Part shown: positions 1 to 7,447 of the stretch, in pieces
Layout of the letters: every line of letters starts with the position of its first letter
How positions within the stretch are numbered: the first letter of the stretch is position 1
Assembly: GCA_964609085.1 (NCBI GenBank)
Contig: CAZSRZ010000043.1
Span: 1 to 39,954, forward strand
Direction of reading: 5' to 3'
From: JANPLG01 sp964609085
GTDB lineage: Bacteria; Armatimonadota; SYMT01
DNA: 39,954 nt
The notes under the pieces: model-generated
Told to the model about the DNA's origin: nothing
What the model saw: the letters and a program-made list of their open reading frames with translations, nothing else
The model's database searches: none
Position numbers and translations under genes: made by a program

Positions 1-69
1 TCGCGGGTGGGGGACTTCGGCACAGGCTGCATCCCGGCGCTGACGCGCTCGGCTCCGTACGGAGGTGGT

Positions 70-201
70 TGCCGGTGCCGGTGAGACGCCAGTTCTCCCA
101 GGGGTTGCCTCCCCAGGCTCGCGCACTGGCAACTGACTGCGGCGGAGGGGCTGCCGGTGCCGGCGAGACGCCAGCGCTCCCAGGGGCGTTGCCTCCCCTG
201 G
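70..201. repeat. Two imperfect direct repeat units of about 48-50 bp in the gene-free left edge
   Basis: The first 343 bases hold no convincing gene. They contain two copies of a GC-rich unit, at about 70-117 and 152-201. Each begins TGCCGGTGCCGG, continues with GAGACGCCAG and ends with CCCAGGGG, a short spacer and CCCC. In the second copy CCCAGGGG and CCCCTGGG form an 8-bp hairpin with an 8-nt loop; in the first copy only the GGGG/CCCC core pairs. Two near-identical units 35 bp apart in otherwise gene-free DNA suggest a dispersed intergenic repeat family. Whether it recurs elsewhere in the genome cannot be seen here. Confidence 0.7.
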
Positions 202-343
202 GGCGCGCCGACAGGATCGTGGAGGGTCGTCGACGAATCTGGGGGTATTGGGCGGGACGGCGGGTGTGAGGGTGGCCTTCGTGTGGGGTGATCGCAATCG
301 GTCAGGACTCGGCAACGCCGATCCGCGAACGGGAGTTCTCGAC

Positions 344-1936
344 GTGAACCACGGCTCCGGTGTCCCGGCGAGGGCACCAGGGGGGCCCACCGGCCGCGCC
401 CGGGTGCTCGCGACGGCCTGCTGCGCCGTCGCCGGGCTGCTGGTCCTGATGCCTGGCCGGCCGGGGGCGCAACAAGGGGTGGACCTGCGCGGCCGCACGC
501 TGTCGGACGCGCGCGCCCACGCGCTCGACTACCGCGGTGCACAACTCCAGGGTGCGGTTCTGGATGGGGTCAACCTCACTGCGGCCAACCTGACGGGGGC
601 TTCGCTGATCGGAGTACGTGTGCTGGGAGCTGATCTCTCCGGAGCAGATCTGACGGGAGCAGATTGCACCCGCATGAACTTCGGGCAGGCGGGCCTGAGA
701 CGCACGCGTCTGAACCAGTCCATTCTCCGAGACGCCGTGCTCAGCAACACCGAGGGCGTCGGGACGCAGTTCGTCAAGGCGGACCTCTCCGCCGCTTCGA
801 TGAGCGCAGTCGCTCTCATCGGCTGCGACATGCGCGAAGCCATCCTGCGCGGTGCCCAGATGGTCGGTGCCGATCTTTCGCGATGCGATTTATCCGGAGC
901 GGATCTCCGCGGCGTCGGAGCGGAAACCGCTGAGTGGCGTCGCGTCCTCTTCGATCGGGCACACCTGGAGGAAGCTCGGCTCTCGCGCGGCACCTTCTAC
1001 CGCGTCAGCTTCAAGGAGGCGCATCTCGAAGACGTGCAGGCCCAGGGCAGCACCTTCGCCCGGGCGGACTTTAGCCGTGCCGTCATGGACCGCAGTACCT
1101 TTGTGTCCAGCGACTGTTCACGGTCCCGGATGGTTGGTGTCTCCTTCCGGGACGGTCGCGGTGGTGACTTCAGCCGAGCTGACCTCACCGATGCGGACCT
1201 GACAGGCGCTCAGGTAGAGCAGCTCGAGGGAGCCATTCTCCGACGAACCAATCTGACCCGGGCTCGGCTGACCCACGCCGAGGGCGCGGATCTCACCGAA
1301 GCCATTCTCACCGAGGCCGACGTCCGCTTCACCAACTTCAGCGGGGCCACACTGGTGAAGGCGAAGTGCTCTGGTGTGAACATGGGCGTCAACACTCACA
1401 ACATGGATTCGATTGACATGACGGAGGCCGACTTCAGCCGCGCCCGCCTCTGGGCCGATCTGACGCTGGCGAACCTGACCCGGGTCAACTTCGAGAAGGC
1501 CTGGCTCCGGGGGACGTGGGTGCGCACCAACCTGACCGGCGCAAATCTCAGGGGGGCCACCCTTGACGGCGTGGACTTTTCCGAGGCGATCTTTAAAGAT
1601 GCGGATCTCACTGGCGCGATCATTCGGAGCGGCGGTCCCCGCGCGGTGTTCGCTGGGGCCCGGATGGAGGGCGTGAAACTGGAGATCCAGTCACTGGCTG
1701 GCGCGAATCTCAGCGATGCCAAACTTGCCGGGTCCATCCTGCGCAACACCGACTTTCGCGGTGCCCGCCTTGCCGGGGCAGACCTGACCCGGGCAAATCT
1801 CACGGGGTGCGACCTCCGTGGCGCGGACTTCACCCGGGCCCGGATGGGTGGAGCAATCGTCCGTGGGGCGCGTTTCGACGGCCGCACGCGCTGGCCTGCA
1901 GGGTTCAAGCCGGCCGGAGCGGTGAGGGTTCCCTGA
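344..1936 (+). CDS. Secreted pentapeptide-repeat protein
   Basis: This protein of about 530 residues is almost entirely pentapeptide repeats of the A(D/N)LXX type, such as GADLSGADLTGAD, from just after the N-terminus to the end. Such repeats fold into a right-handed quadrilateral beta-helix. I chose the GTG at 344 because GGGAG lies about nine bases upstream and because it puts a hydrophobic segment (VLATACCAVAGLLVLMPG, then GAQQG) close to the N-terminus as a likely signal peptide. An in-frame TTG at 248 would add 32 residues with no family character. It ends one base before the start of the next gene, which encodes a second pentapeptide protein, so the two are probably cotranscribed. No enzymatic domain is visible; the role is unknown. 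Confidence 0.9.
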   Translation: MNHGSGVPARAPGGPTGRARVLATACCAVAGLLVLMPGRPGAQQGVDLRGRTLSDARAHALDYRGAQLQGAVLDGVNLTAANLTGASLIGVRVLGADLSGADLTGADCTRMNFGQAGLRRTRLNQSILRDAVLSNTEGVGTQFVKADLSAASMSAVALIGCDMREAILRGAQMVGADLSRCDLSGADLRGVGAETAEWRRVLFDRAHLEEARLSRGTFYRVSFKEAHLEDVQAQGSTFARADFSRAVMDRSTFVSSDCSRSRMVGVSFRDGRGGDFSRADLTDADLTGAQVEQLEGAILRRTNLTRARLTHAEGADLTEAILTEADVRFTNFSGATLVKAKCSGVNMGVNTHNMDSIDMTEADFSRARLWADLTLANLTRVNFEKAWLRGTWVRTNLTGANLRGATLDGVDFSEAIFKDADLTGAIIRSGGPRAVFAGARMEGVKLEIQSLAGANLSDAKLAGSILRNTDFRGARLAGADLTRANLTGCDLRGADFTRARMGGAIVRGARFDGRTRWPAGFKPAGAVRVP

Positions 1937-1937
1937 T

Positions 1938-3314
1938 ATGACTTTTCTGCGATTGCTGCTTACCTCAGTTGCGGTCGCGGCCCTCGTGACCGGCCTGCGT
2001 GTGCACGCCCAGACTCGCACCGACTTCCGAAACCGCGACCTGACCGGTGTCAAGTTCACGGGGCGCGATCTGCGCGGTGCCCAGTTCCAGGGGGCGGACC
2101 TGGGGAATGCCGACTTCACCGGCGCTAACCTGAGCGGCGCGGATCTGTCAGGGGCCGACCTGGGCAACACCGACTTCACGCGGGCCATCCTGGTCGACGC
2201 GAGGCTCCATTACGCCCGGTTGGAATCCGCTGAGCTGGATGGCGCCGTCTTCCGGGGCGCGGATCTCTCCGGGGCGATCCTCGTTAGCTGCAGCGCGACA
2301 CGGGCGGACTTCCAGGCCGCCCAACTGAAGCAGGCGACCCTGACGTCGCTGCAGTTCAAGTCGGTGAATCTGGATCGCGCCGATCTCACCGGCGCAATCC
2401 TCACGAGTTGCACCCTGCAGGACTGCACTCTGCGAGGGGCACGGCTGGCGGAAGCCGATCTCAGTTCCTGTCGCTGGACGGGGCTGCCCATGGCCGGATT
2501 GGTCGCCACGGATGCCCACTTCGAGAACTGCCGGCTGGAGGGCGTGGACCTCACAGGCGCGGATCTGGACCGGGTTTCGGGCGAGCTGGAGTTGCCGCAG
2601 GCCCGTTTGGCGGGCGCGAAGTTGCGCGAAGCACAGATCGCTCACCTTGCGGGTGCTGACCTGAGCAAGGCCGACCTCACCGGGGCGACATGCCGCGGAA
2701 ACTGGACGGGTGTGACCGCACGGGAGTCGGATCTTTCCCAGGCACGCATCCACTTCTTCAGTGCTGAGACCGGCGACTTCACCGGCGCTCGGATGGCCGG
2801 TGCCGATCTCTCCGGAGCACGGTTCGGCAAGTCCATCCTGACCGATGCCGACCTCACCGGCGCTCGGGTCACCCGGGTGGAAATCTTCGGCGACTGCGCT
2901 CGCCTGCGACTTGACGGCGCGACCGGCGAGCGGCTCGACTTGAGCGGGGCCTCCGCGAGCGGACTGACCGCACGAGGCGCCCGCCTGCTGCGGCTGAACG
3001 CCACAGGGACCAACCTTTCGGGCGCGGCTCTCACCAACGCGACTCTGCGCCGGGCTCAGTTCGACCGAGCCAACCTGCGGAGCGCCGATCTCGGAGGCGC
3101 TGACCTGTTTCGGGCGCAGCTCGGCGGCGCCGGCTTGAGCGGATGCAATCTGGAGCGGAGTGAGCTGGGCCGGGCGGAGCTTCGCGGGGCGCTGCAGGCG
3201 CGGGCTGCCCGCTGGCGAGGCGCCCGCTATGAGGACACCACGCTCCTCCCCATTGGAATCAGCCCGGCGGCCCTCGGCATGGTGCTAACCCTCCGCCGAC
3301 CCTCCATCGACTGA
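1938..3314 (+). CDS. Secreted pentapeptide-repeat protein, second of a tandem pair
   Basis: A 458-residue protein that starts with a clear signal peptide (MTFLRLLLTSVAVAALVTG, then VHAQ) and continues with pentapeptide repeats such as GADLSGADLGNTDF to near residue 440. Several repeats in the middle are irregular, with Cys or Gln replacing the usual small residue. The ATG lies one base after the TGA of the preceding pentapeptide gene, so translation is likely coupled. The two proteins share organisation and repeat type and probably arose by duplication. The last 30 bases overlap the convergent receiver gene. Export of both suggests a periplasmic or surface beta-helix rather than a DNA-mimic role like that of Qnr or MfpA. 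The function is unknown. Confidence 0.9.
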   Translation: MTFLRLLLTSVAVAALVTGLRVHAQTRTDFRNRDLTGVKFTGRDLRGAQFQGADLGNADFTGANLSGADLSGADLGNTDFTRAILVDARLHYARLESAELDGAVFRGADLSGAILVSCSATRADFQAAQLKQATLTSLQFKSVNLDRADLTGAILTSCTLQDCTLRGARLAEADLSSCRWTGLPMAGLVATDAHFENCRLEGVDLTGADLDRVSGELELPQARLAGAKLREAQIAHLAGADLSKADLTGATCRGNWTGVTARESDLSQARIHFFSAETGDFTGARMAGADLSGARFGKSILTDADLTGARVTRVEIFGDCARLRLDGATGERLDLSGASASGLTARGARLLRLNATGTNLSGAALTNATLRRAQFDRANLRSADLGGADLFRAQLGGAGLSGCNLERSELGRAELRGALQARAARWRGARYEDTTLLPIGISPAALGMVLTLRRPSID

Positions 3315-3719
3315 CCGGCAGACTCCGGGAGTCAGATGTCGGAGCACCTCGCCGAGCGAGCCCCGGACCGCGCTGTTGGCGGCCACGCCGTCCGCGCCGG
3401 CCTGCCTTCCTGCCGCCAGCGCCGCGCGCTCCACGTGCCCGGCGTACCCCAGAATCACCAGCTCGGCCCCCCCGGCCAGCGAGCGCACCGCCCGAATCAG
3501 GCCCGGACCCGCGTCGCCCGGCATCGCAAGATTCACCAGCACCAGCGCCGGCCTCTCTCCCGCGAGCCTCTCTGGGAGCCCGACGGATGGAGCACTGATC
3601 GTCGCCTCGTAGCCGAGACGCCGGAGAGCGGCCGCGACTGCCGATGCACCCATCAGGTCGGCATCGACCACCCACGCCCGCCTTCCCGCTCCCTCGTCGA
3701 GCATCGCCCCGTGCGGCAT
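3285..3719 (-). CDS. Stand-alone degenerate response-regulator receiver protein
   Basis: This 144-residue protein has the pattern of a CheY-like receiver domain: a beta-1 strand AWVVDAD with acidic residues, an alternating alpha/beta body, and a loop AMPGDAG after beta-3. At the phosphoacceptor position the sequence reads LVLVNLAMPG, so the usual Asp is Asn. The conserved Thr/Ser after beta-4 is Gly-Tyr, and the beta-5 Lys is missing. There is no output domain. The ATG at 3719 is preceded by GGAGG seven bases upstream; a GTG at 3740 is in frame but lies upstream of that ribosome-binding site. It is divergent from sua5 and overlaps the end of the pentapeptide gene by 30 bases. It is probably a phosphorylation-independent interaction domain. 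Confidence 0.75.
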   Translation of the reverse strand: MPHGAMLDEGAGRRAWVVDADLMGASAVAAALRRLGYEATISAPSVGLPERLAGERPALVLVNLAMPGDAGPGLIRAVRSLAGGAELVILGYAGHVERAALAAGRQAGADGVAANSAVRGSLGEVLRHLTPGVCRSVDGGSAEG

Positions 3720-3761
3720 GTGGAACCTCCCTACCGGCACCGAGGCGGCGTAAGATGGTAG

Positions 3762-4820
3762 GTGATGATCACCCGTCTCCTACGCCCCGTGTCGGATCCG
3801 GCCGCCATCGACACTGCGGCGGGCATGCTGCTGAACGCAAAGCTGGTTGCCTTCCCCACCGAGACAGTATACGGTCTGGGAGCGCTGGCGCTCTCCGGGG
3901 CGGCTGTGGCGGCAATCTTCGCGGCCAAGGAGCGGCCGGCGACGGACCCCCTCATCGTCCATCTGCCCGGTCGGCGGTGGCTTGGCAGGGTGGTGTCACA
4001 GGTTTCGGTCGAGGCGGAGCGCCTGATCGAGGCGTTCTGGCCCGGCCCGCTTACCCTCATACTGCCACGCTCCGCAGCAGTTCCCGCGGCGGTGACAGCG
4101 GGCCTGCCCGGCGTGGGGGTCCGCGTGCCGTCACACCCCATCGCCGCTGCCCTGCTTCGCGCGGTCGACGCGCCCGTCGCCGCCCCGAGCGCGAATCGAT
4201 TCGGTCACGTGAGTCCGACGACGGCCGCGCACGTTCTCGCCGACCTCGACGGGCGGATCGACGCCGTTTTGGACGGCGGACCCGCCACTATCGGTGTGGA
4301 GTCAACGGTCCTCGACATGTGCGGTCCGGAGCCCCTGCTGTTGCGCCCCGGGGCGATCTCTCGCCAGGAGTTGGCCGATGTGCTCGGCCACCCCGTCTGT
4401 GACTCCCGGCCGAGCACGGCGAGGGCCGACCTCCCCCAGCAAGCTCCGGGGCAGTTGGTGCACCACTACAGCCCCCGGGCGGAGGTGCGGCTCTACGGCC
4501 ATGCGGATGGCTCCGTGCTTGAGCAGATGCGGCGGGACGCCGAGCGGGACGCCGCCGCCGGGCAAGGGGAACCGCCTGCCTGGCTGTTGCTCGACGAGGA
4601 CGCCGCAGCCACGGAAGGCGTGCCCGGGCGGCGGTGGTTACTTGGGCCCGCGGGCGACCTTACCCATGCCGCTCGCCGGTTATACCCCTCATTGCGGGAG
4701 GCGGATGAGTGGGGTGCGCAGGTCGTGTTGGCGCATCTCGTGCCGCAACCCGGACTCGGAGAGGCGATCAACGACCGTTTGACGCGCGCCGCTGGGGGGC
4801 GGGTGATCGGCAAGCGCTGA
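3762..4820 (+). CDS. sua5: L-threonylcarbamoyladenylate synthase, Sua5/TsaC type
   Basis: Makes threonylcarbamoyl-AMP from threonine, bicarbonate and ATP, the first step of tRNA t6A37 modification. The YrdC domain fills about residues 10-205, with FPTETVYGLG at about 31-40, AAKERPATDPL at 55-63, a PSANRFG motif near 144, GVESTVLD near 178 and LRPGAIS near 195. A C-terminal Sua5 domain follows, opening with APGQLVHHYSPRAE near 228, so this is the long two-domain form (352 residues) rather than short TsaC. The start is GTG at 3762 or, equally well, the adjacent ATG at 3765. The partner enzyme TsaD is encoded about 34 kb away at the other end of the window. The gene is divergent from the receiver gene. 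Confidence 0.95.
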   Translation: MMITRLLRPVSDPAAIDTAAGMLLNAKLVAFPTETVYGLGALALSGAAVAAIFAAKERPATDPLIVHLPGRRWLGRVVSQVSVEAERLIEAFWPGPLTLILPRSAAVPAAVTAGLPGVGVRVPSHPIAAALLRAVDAPVAAPSANRFGHVSPTTAAHVLADLDGRIDAVLDGGPATIGVESTVLDMCGPEPLLLRPGAISRQELADVLGHPVCDSRPSTARADLPQQAPGQLVHHYSPRAEVRLYGHADGSVLEQMRRDAERDAAAGQGEPPAWLLLDEDAAATEGVPGRRWLLGPAGDLTHAARRLYPSLREADEWGAQVVLAHLVPQPGLGEAINDRLTRAAGGRVIGKR

Positions 4821-4833
4821 TCGGGCGACCGAT

Positions 4834-4866
4834 GGGGAGGGTGGCTGCCGTCCTCCACGCCTCCCC
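4834..4866. terminator. Probable bidirectional terminator hairpin
   Basis: GGGGAGG-GTGG (4834-4844) pairs with CCAC-g-CCTCCCC (4855-4866), an 11-bp stem with one bulge and a loop of about ten bases. It lies exactly between the convergent ends of sua5 and the sugar isomerase-like gene. No U-run follows on either strand, so intrinsic termination is plausible but not assured. Confidence 0.45.
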
Positions 4867-4879
4867 GTCCGGACCCAAC

Positions 4880-5713
4880 TCAGAGCCTCTGAACGGCGTC
4901 CTGCACAGCCCGGAGGCAGGCCTGGATGTCCGCGATCGGATCCTGCGGGTTTTCCTCGTACTCCAGCGACAGCGGCTGACTGTACTTGACCGCTCGCAGC
5001 GCCTTCAGCACCTCCAGCACAGGTAGATCCCCCTGGCCGAGGATCGTGAACGTCCGCGCGTCCTTGACATCCTTGAGGTGAATGCCGTGGATCCGTTTGT
5101 TGAGCGCCTCGATCACCTTCACGGGGTGCTCGCTCGACCGCAGGAAGTGCCCCAGGTCAGCGCAGGCACCGATCCGGGGGTGACGGTCCTTCACCGCATC
5201 CACGACCTGTTGCAACTTGTCGTAGCGACTGCCGGGCCCATGGTTGTGAATCGCAATGCTGATCTTGAACTCGTCCACCAACATCTCGAGTTGGTCGAAC
5301 GACTTGGGATCCGGATCGGCGCTGATGACGCGGACCCCCAAAGCCTTCGCTGCCTCGAAGACCCGACGGTTGGCGGCGGCATCCGTGCCGAATCCGGTGA
5401 CCCCGTGGGCGGAGAGGTTTACGTCGGCCGCCTTGAGTTTTTCGAGGATGACGGAAACAGCCGCCGGGTCGGTCGTCAGGGGGATGTGCGCGCTGAACGA
5501 TTCCCAGTAGTGAAGCCCCAGCTCTCGCGTTTTCGCCAGCGCTTCTTCAAACTTGTAGCCGCGGAGCGAGTAGCTCTGGATCCCCATTTTGAAGGGGCCA
5601 TAGGGCTTATCGGCTGCATGGGCGCGGTCCCCGAGCGCAAGCCCGGCCGCCACTGCCGCCGCACCCCCGAGCATCTGCCGTCGGCTGGTCCTGTTGTTCC
5701 ACATCTCCCGCAT
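4880..5713 (-). CDS. Exported sugar phosphate isomerase/epimerase-like TIM-barrel protein
   Basis: This 277-residue protein belongs to the xylose isomerase-like/AP endonuclease 2 superfamily. The N-terminus TSRRQMLGG followed by AAAVAAGLALG and AHA resembles a Tat signal peptide with a twin arginine. The barrel shows the usual metal-site surroundings: IAIHNHGPGSRYD, CADLGHFLRS, IHGIHLKDV and a late SLEYEENP. The start at 5713 has GGAGG seven bases upstream. Proteins of this class act on free or phosphorylated sugars or inositols, and the substrate cannot be read from sequence. It is transcribed towards sua5 and lies downstream of the flgM-like gene, beyond a strong hairpin. Confidence is high for the family and low for the substrate. 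Confidence 0.88.
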   Translation of the reverse strand: MREMWNNRTSRRQMLGGAAAVAAGLALGDRAHAADKPYGPFKMGIQSYSLRGYKFEEALAKTRELGLHYWESFSAHIPLTTDPAAVSVILEKLKAADVNLSAHGVTGFGTDAAANRRVFEAAKALGVRVISADPDPKSFDQLEMLVDEFKISIAIHNHGPGSRYDKLQQVVDAVKDRHPRIGACADLGHFLRSSEHPVKVIEALNKRIHGIHLKDVKDARTFTILGQGDLPVLEVLKALRAVKYSQPLSLEYEENPQDPIADIQACLRAVQDAVQRL

Positions 5714-5806
5714 GCCAGTACCTCCAGAGGCAGCAGTGACGTCGGTTCCGGACGCTAGTCGGCGACGCTGCCCTCCCCATTATGCGCGGAGGGCCCGGAA
5801 AGAGGG

Positions 5807-5844
5807 TTATCGGCGGCGGCCGGGCAACCGGCCGCTGCCGATAA
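5807..5844. terminator. Long GC-rich hairpin closed by a GCAA loop
   Basis: TTATCGGCGGCGGCCGG (5807-5823) and CCGGCCGCTGCCGATAA (5828-5844) form a 17-bp stem with a single G-T type mismatch around the tetraloop GCAA, a member of the stable GNRA class. It lies 11 bases past the stop of the flgM-like gene on the minus strand, where it would act as a terminator before the sugar isomerase-like gene. No long U-run follows. Confidence 0.55.
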
Positions 5845-5855
5845 TGCTGGTCAAC

Positions 5856-6155
5856 CTAGTCGAGGGCGGCCTGATCTGCCAGGGCGCGCCGCTCGGCCAT
5901 GTCGACGACATCGTCCGCGCTGACTTGGTAAGCACCGGACTCCACGCGCTGCGTCAACTCACGCACTCGCCGCTCCCTCATGGGATCTCCCTCGCCGGCA
6001 AGCACCTGCTGCGTGAAGCGAGCCACCTCGTCCATGGAGACTCCATACGCGACGGCGAGTTCCTCGATCGATTCGATCGGAGGAGAAGTGACCTGGCTCT
6101 TGGCGCTCTGTGCCGCTTTTCGGGCGTTCAGAACCTCTTGTAGAGAGATCTGCAT
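5856..6155 (-). CDS. FlgM-like anti-sigma factor
   Basis: A 99-residue acidic protein. Its C-terminal half reads RVRELTQRVESGAYQVSADD and then VVDMAERR, which matches the conserved region of FlgM, the anti-sigma-28 factor of flagellar regulation (the core 'G-Y-x-V' followed by a helix). The N-terminal half is low in order-promoting residues, as in FlgM, which is mostly unfolded when free. The ATG at 6155 has GGAGG nine bases upstream; the open frame continues to 6419 but that extension has no protein character. No flagellar gene is in the window. By family it should bind an FliA-type sigma factor. It could instead be a FlgM-fold protein recruited to another sigma factor. Confidence 0.7.
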   Translation of the reverse strand: MQISLQEVLNARKAAQSAKSQVTSPPIESIEELAVAYGVSMDEVARFTQQVLAGEGDPMRERRVRELTQRVESGAYQVSADDVVDMAERRALADQAALD

Positions 6156-6418
6156 CTGATTGCTCCTCCATGACAGGCGATGGGCTTGCGCACCATCGCA
6201 CGGGCCAAAAGCAGAGGTCGGCAACCAGACGATCATCCCAGGTTCCTGGGGAAGACTCTCGGCTTTGCGTCCCACTCTTTCGAGTGGTTTGCCATTATCG
6301 GTTCCGCGATGTTCAAGAGACCATAGTGGCAGGCTCTCGAGGCATCTGCAGGGCCATTTTGCCGAATTCGAAAAAGTTTTTTCGCGGCGAACGCAGCGGC
6401 CTCTTCGTCGGATGTTCA

Positions 6419-7300
6419 TCAGGGGTGCAGCGGCCTGCCGGACCCTGCATCATAGCGAGCCAATCGGCCTCTGGCATCTCGGATGATGATGACGCGGCCA
6501 TCCGGGGTGAACCCAACGACCGCACGACCGCTTAAGGTACGATTGAGGATGCTCCTGCCGTCGAACCCGCGTACCACCCGCACCTGCGTGCTCCCGGTAC
6601 CCGCCACGCTGAGAGCAAAGAGGCGTCCGTTGGGATCAAAGCCTCCGATCACCTGCCCCCCGGTCGAGGTGTGGCTGAGCTGCGTGCGGCCCCGCAGGAC
6701 CTGCACCACCTGCAGGTGTGTCCTGTTCCCCTGGTCGAAAATGGCGGCGACGGGCTCAAATAGGCTCTGGCTCACCTGAGCGTAAATCGAGTAGGTTCCC
6801 CGGAAGGTCACCCGGCCGCGACCGTCCAGCAGCAGCACCTGGGTCCGGTCATCCCCACGCAGAGCCAACACGGTGCCTGTCGCGGACATGTCGGTGGTCA
6901 CCTCGGGGCGGTCACGAAAGTGCATGTCGGCGAGAGGCGTGCCTTCGCCGATCCGGAGCATGCGGAAGTGATACCCTGTCGCGTCTTCGTCGAGCACGAA
7001 CAGCCGTCGATCCGAGGGATCGAATCCTGCGGCGGTGGTGCCTCGCGTGGTGATCCGGAGGAGCTCTCGGCCCGAGGCTGCATCGGCGATCCGAAGCCTT
7101 CGATGCTCCGACAGCAGGAGGTAGGCCCCGGTGTTGGAGGGTCCGATGGGTTCGTAAACGAGCGGGGAGAACCCGGACGTGAGCTCAGGGTCCAGAATGT
7201 CGGGCGCGGCGGCCGCCCGGGCCGGGAATGACATCGCCGCGGCCAGTGCGAATGTCAAGAGGACGGCAACCGGTCCAGCCAGGCAAGATGGGTGTCTCAT
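6419..7300 (-). CDS. Secreted beta-propeller-like protein of unknown function
   Basis: This 293-residue protein begins with a signal peptide (VAVLLTFALAAAMSFPARA). The rest is short beta-rich segments with recurring patterns such as 'AAGFDPSDRRLFVLDED', 'GGFDPNGRLFALSV' and 'VGFTPDGRVIIIRD', about 40-50 residues apart, as in WD40/YVTN-type propellers. Five or six repeats can be recognised, fewer than a full seven-blade propeller. The ATG at 7300 is preceded by GGAG seven bases upstream; a start at 7342 would delay the signal peptide. It stands alone, divergent from the dehydrogenase fusion and about 260 bp upstream of flgM on the same strand. No catalytic residues are evident. Confidence 0.7.
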   Translation of the reverse strand: MRHPSCLAGPVAVLLTFALAAAMSFPARAAAAPDILDPELTSGFSPLVYEPIGPSNTGAYLLLSEHRRLRIADAASGRELLRITTRGTTAAGFDPSDRRLFVLDEDATGYHFRMLRIGEGTPLADMHFRDRPEVTTDMSATGTVLALRGDDRTQVLLLDGRGRVTFRGTYSIYAQVSQSLFEPVAAIFDQGNRTHLQVVQVLRGRTQLSHTSTGGQVIGGFDPNGRLFALSVAGTGSTQVRVVRGFDGRSILNRTLSGRAVVGFTPDGRVIIIRDARGRLARYDAGSGRPLHP

Positions 7301-7447
7301 TACGGCACTCCAGAGTGTCGACCGACGCGCGGATGGGCGCATGCTGCATGTCTAGTAGCCGGAACCGCGGCTGTCGTGTCTGTGTGGGCGGCAGAATCCG
7401 ACCAAAGGATGATGATGAAAGCCGCTGCCTGAGGTAGGGACACCCGC

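Noticed and set aside
69..269. Open frame of 66 codons over the left repeats
   Set aside because: It only translates the repeat units (GAGETPALPGA-type) and has no ribosome-binding site or family character.
1396..1908. Long antisense frames over the two pentapeptide genes
   Set aside because: They are frames opposite highly repetitive GC-rich coding DNA and contain only Arg/Pro/Ser-rich residues.
5807..5844. GCCGATAA as a sigma-28 promoter next to the flgM-like gene
   Set aside because: The octamer is part of the hairpin and no TAAA -35 element is found at the right distance on either strand.
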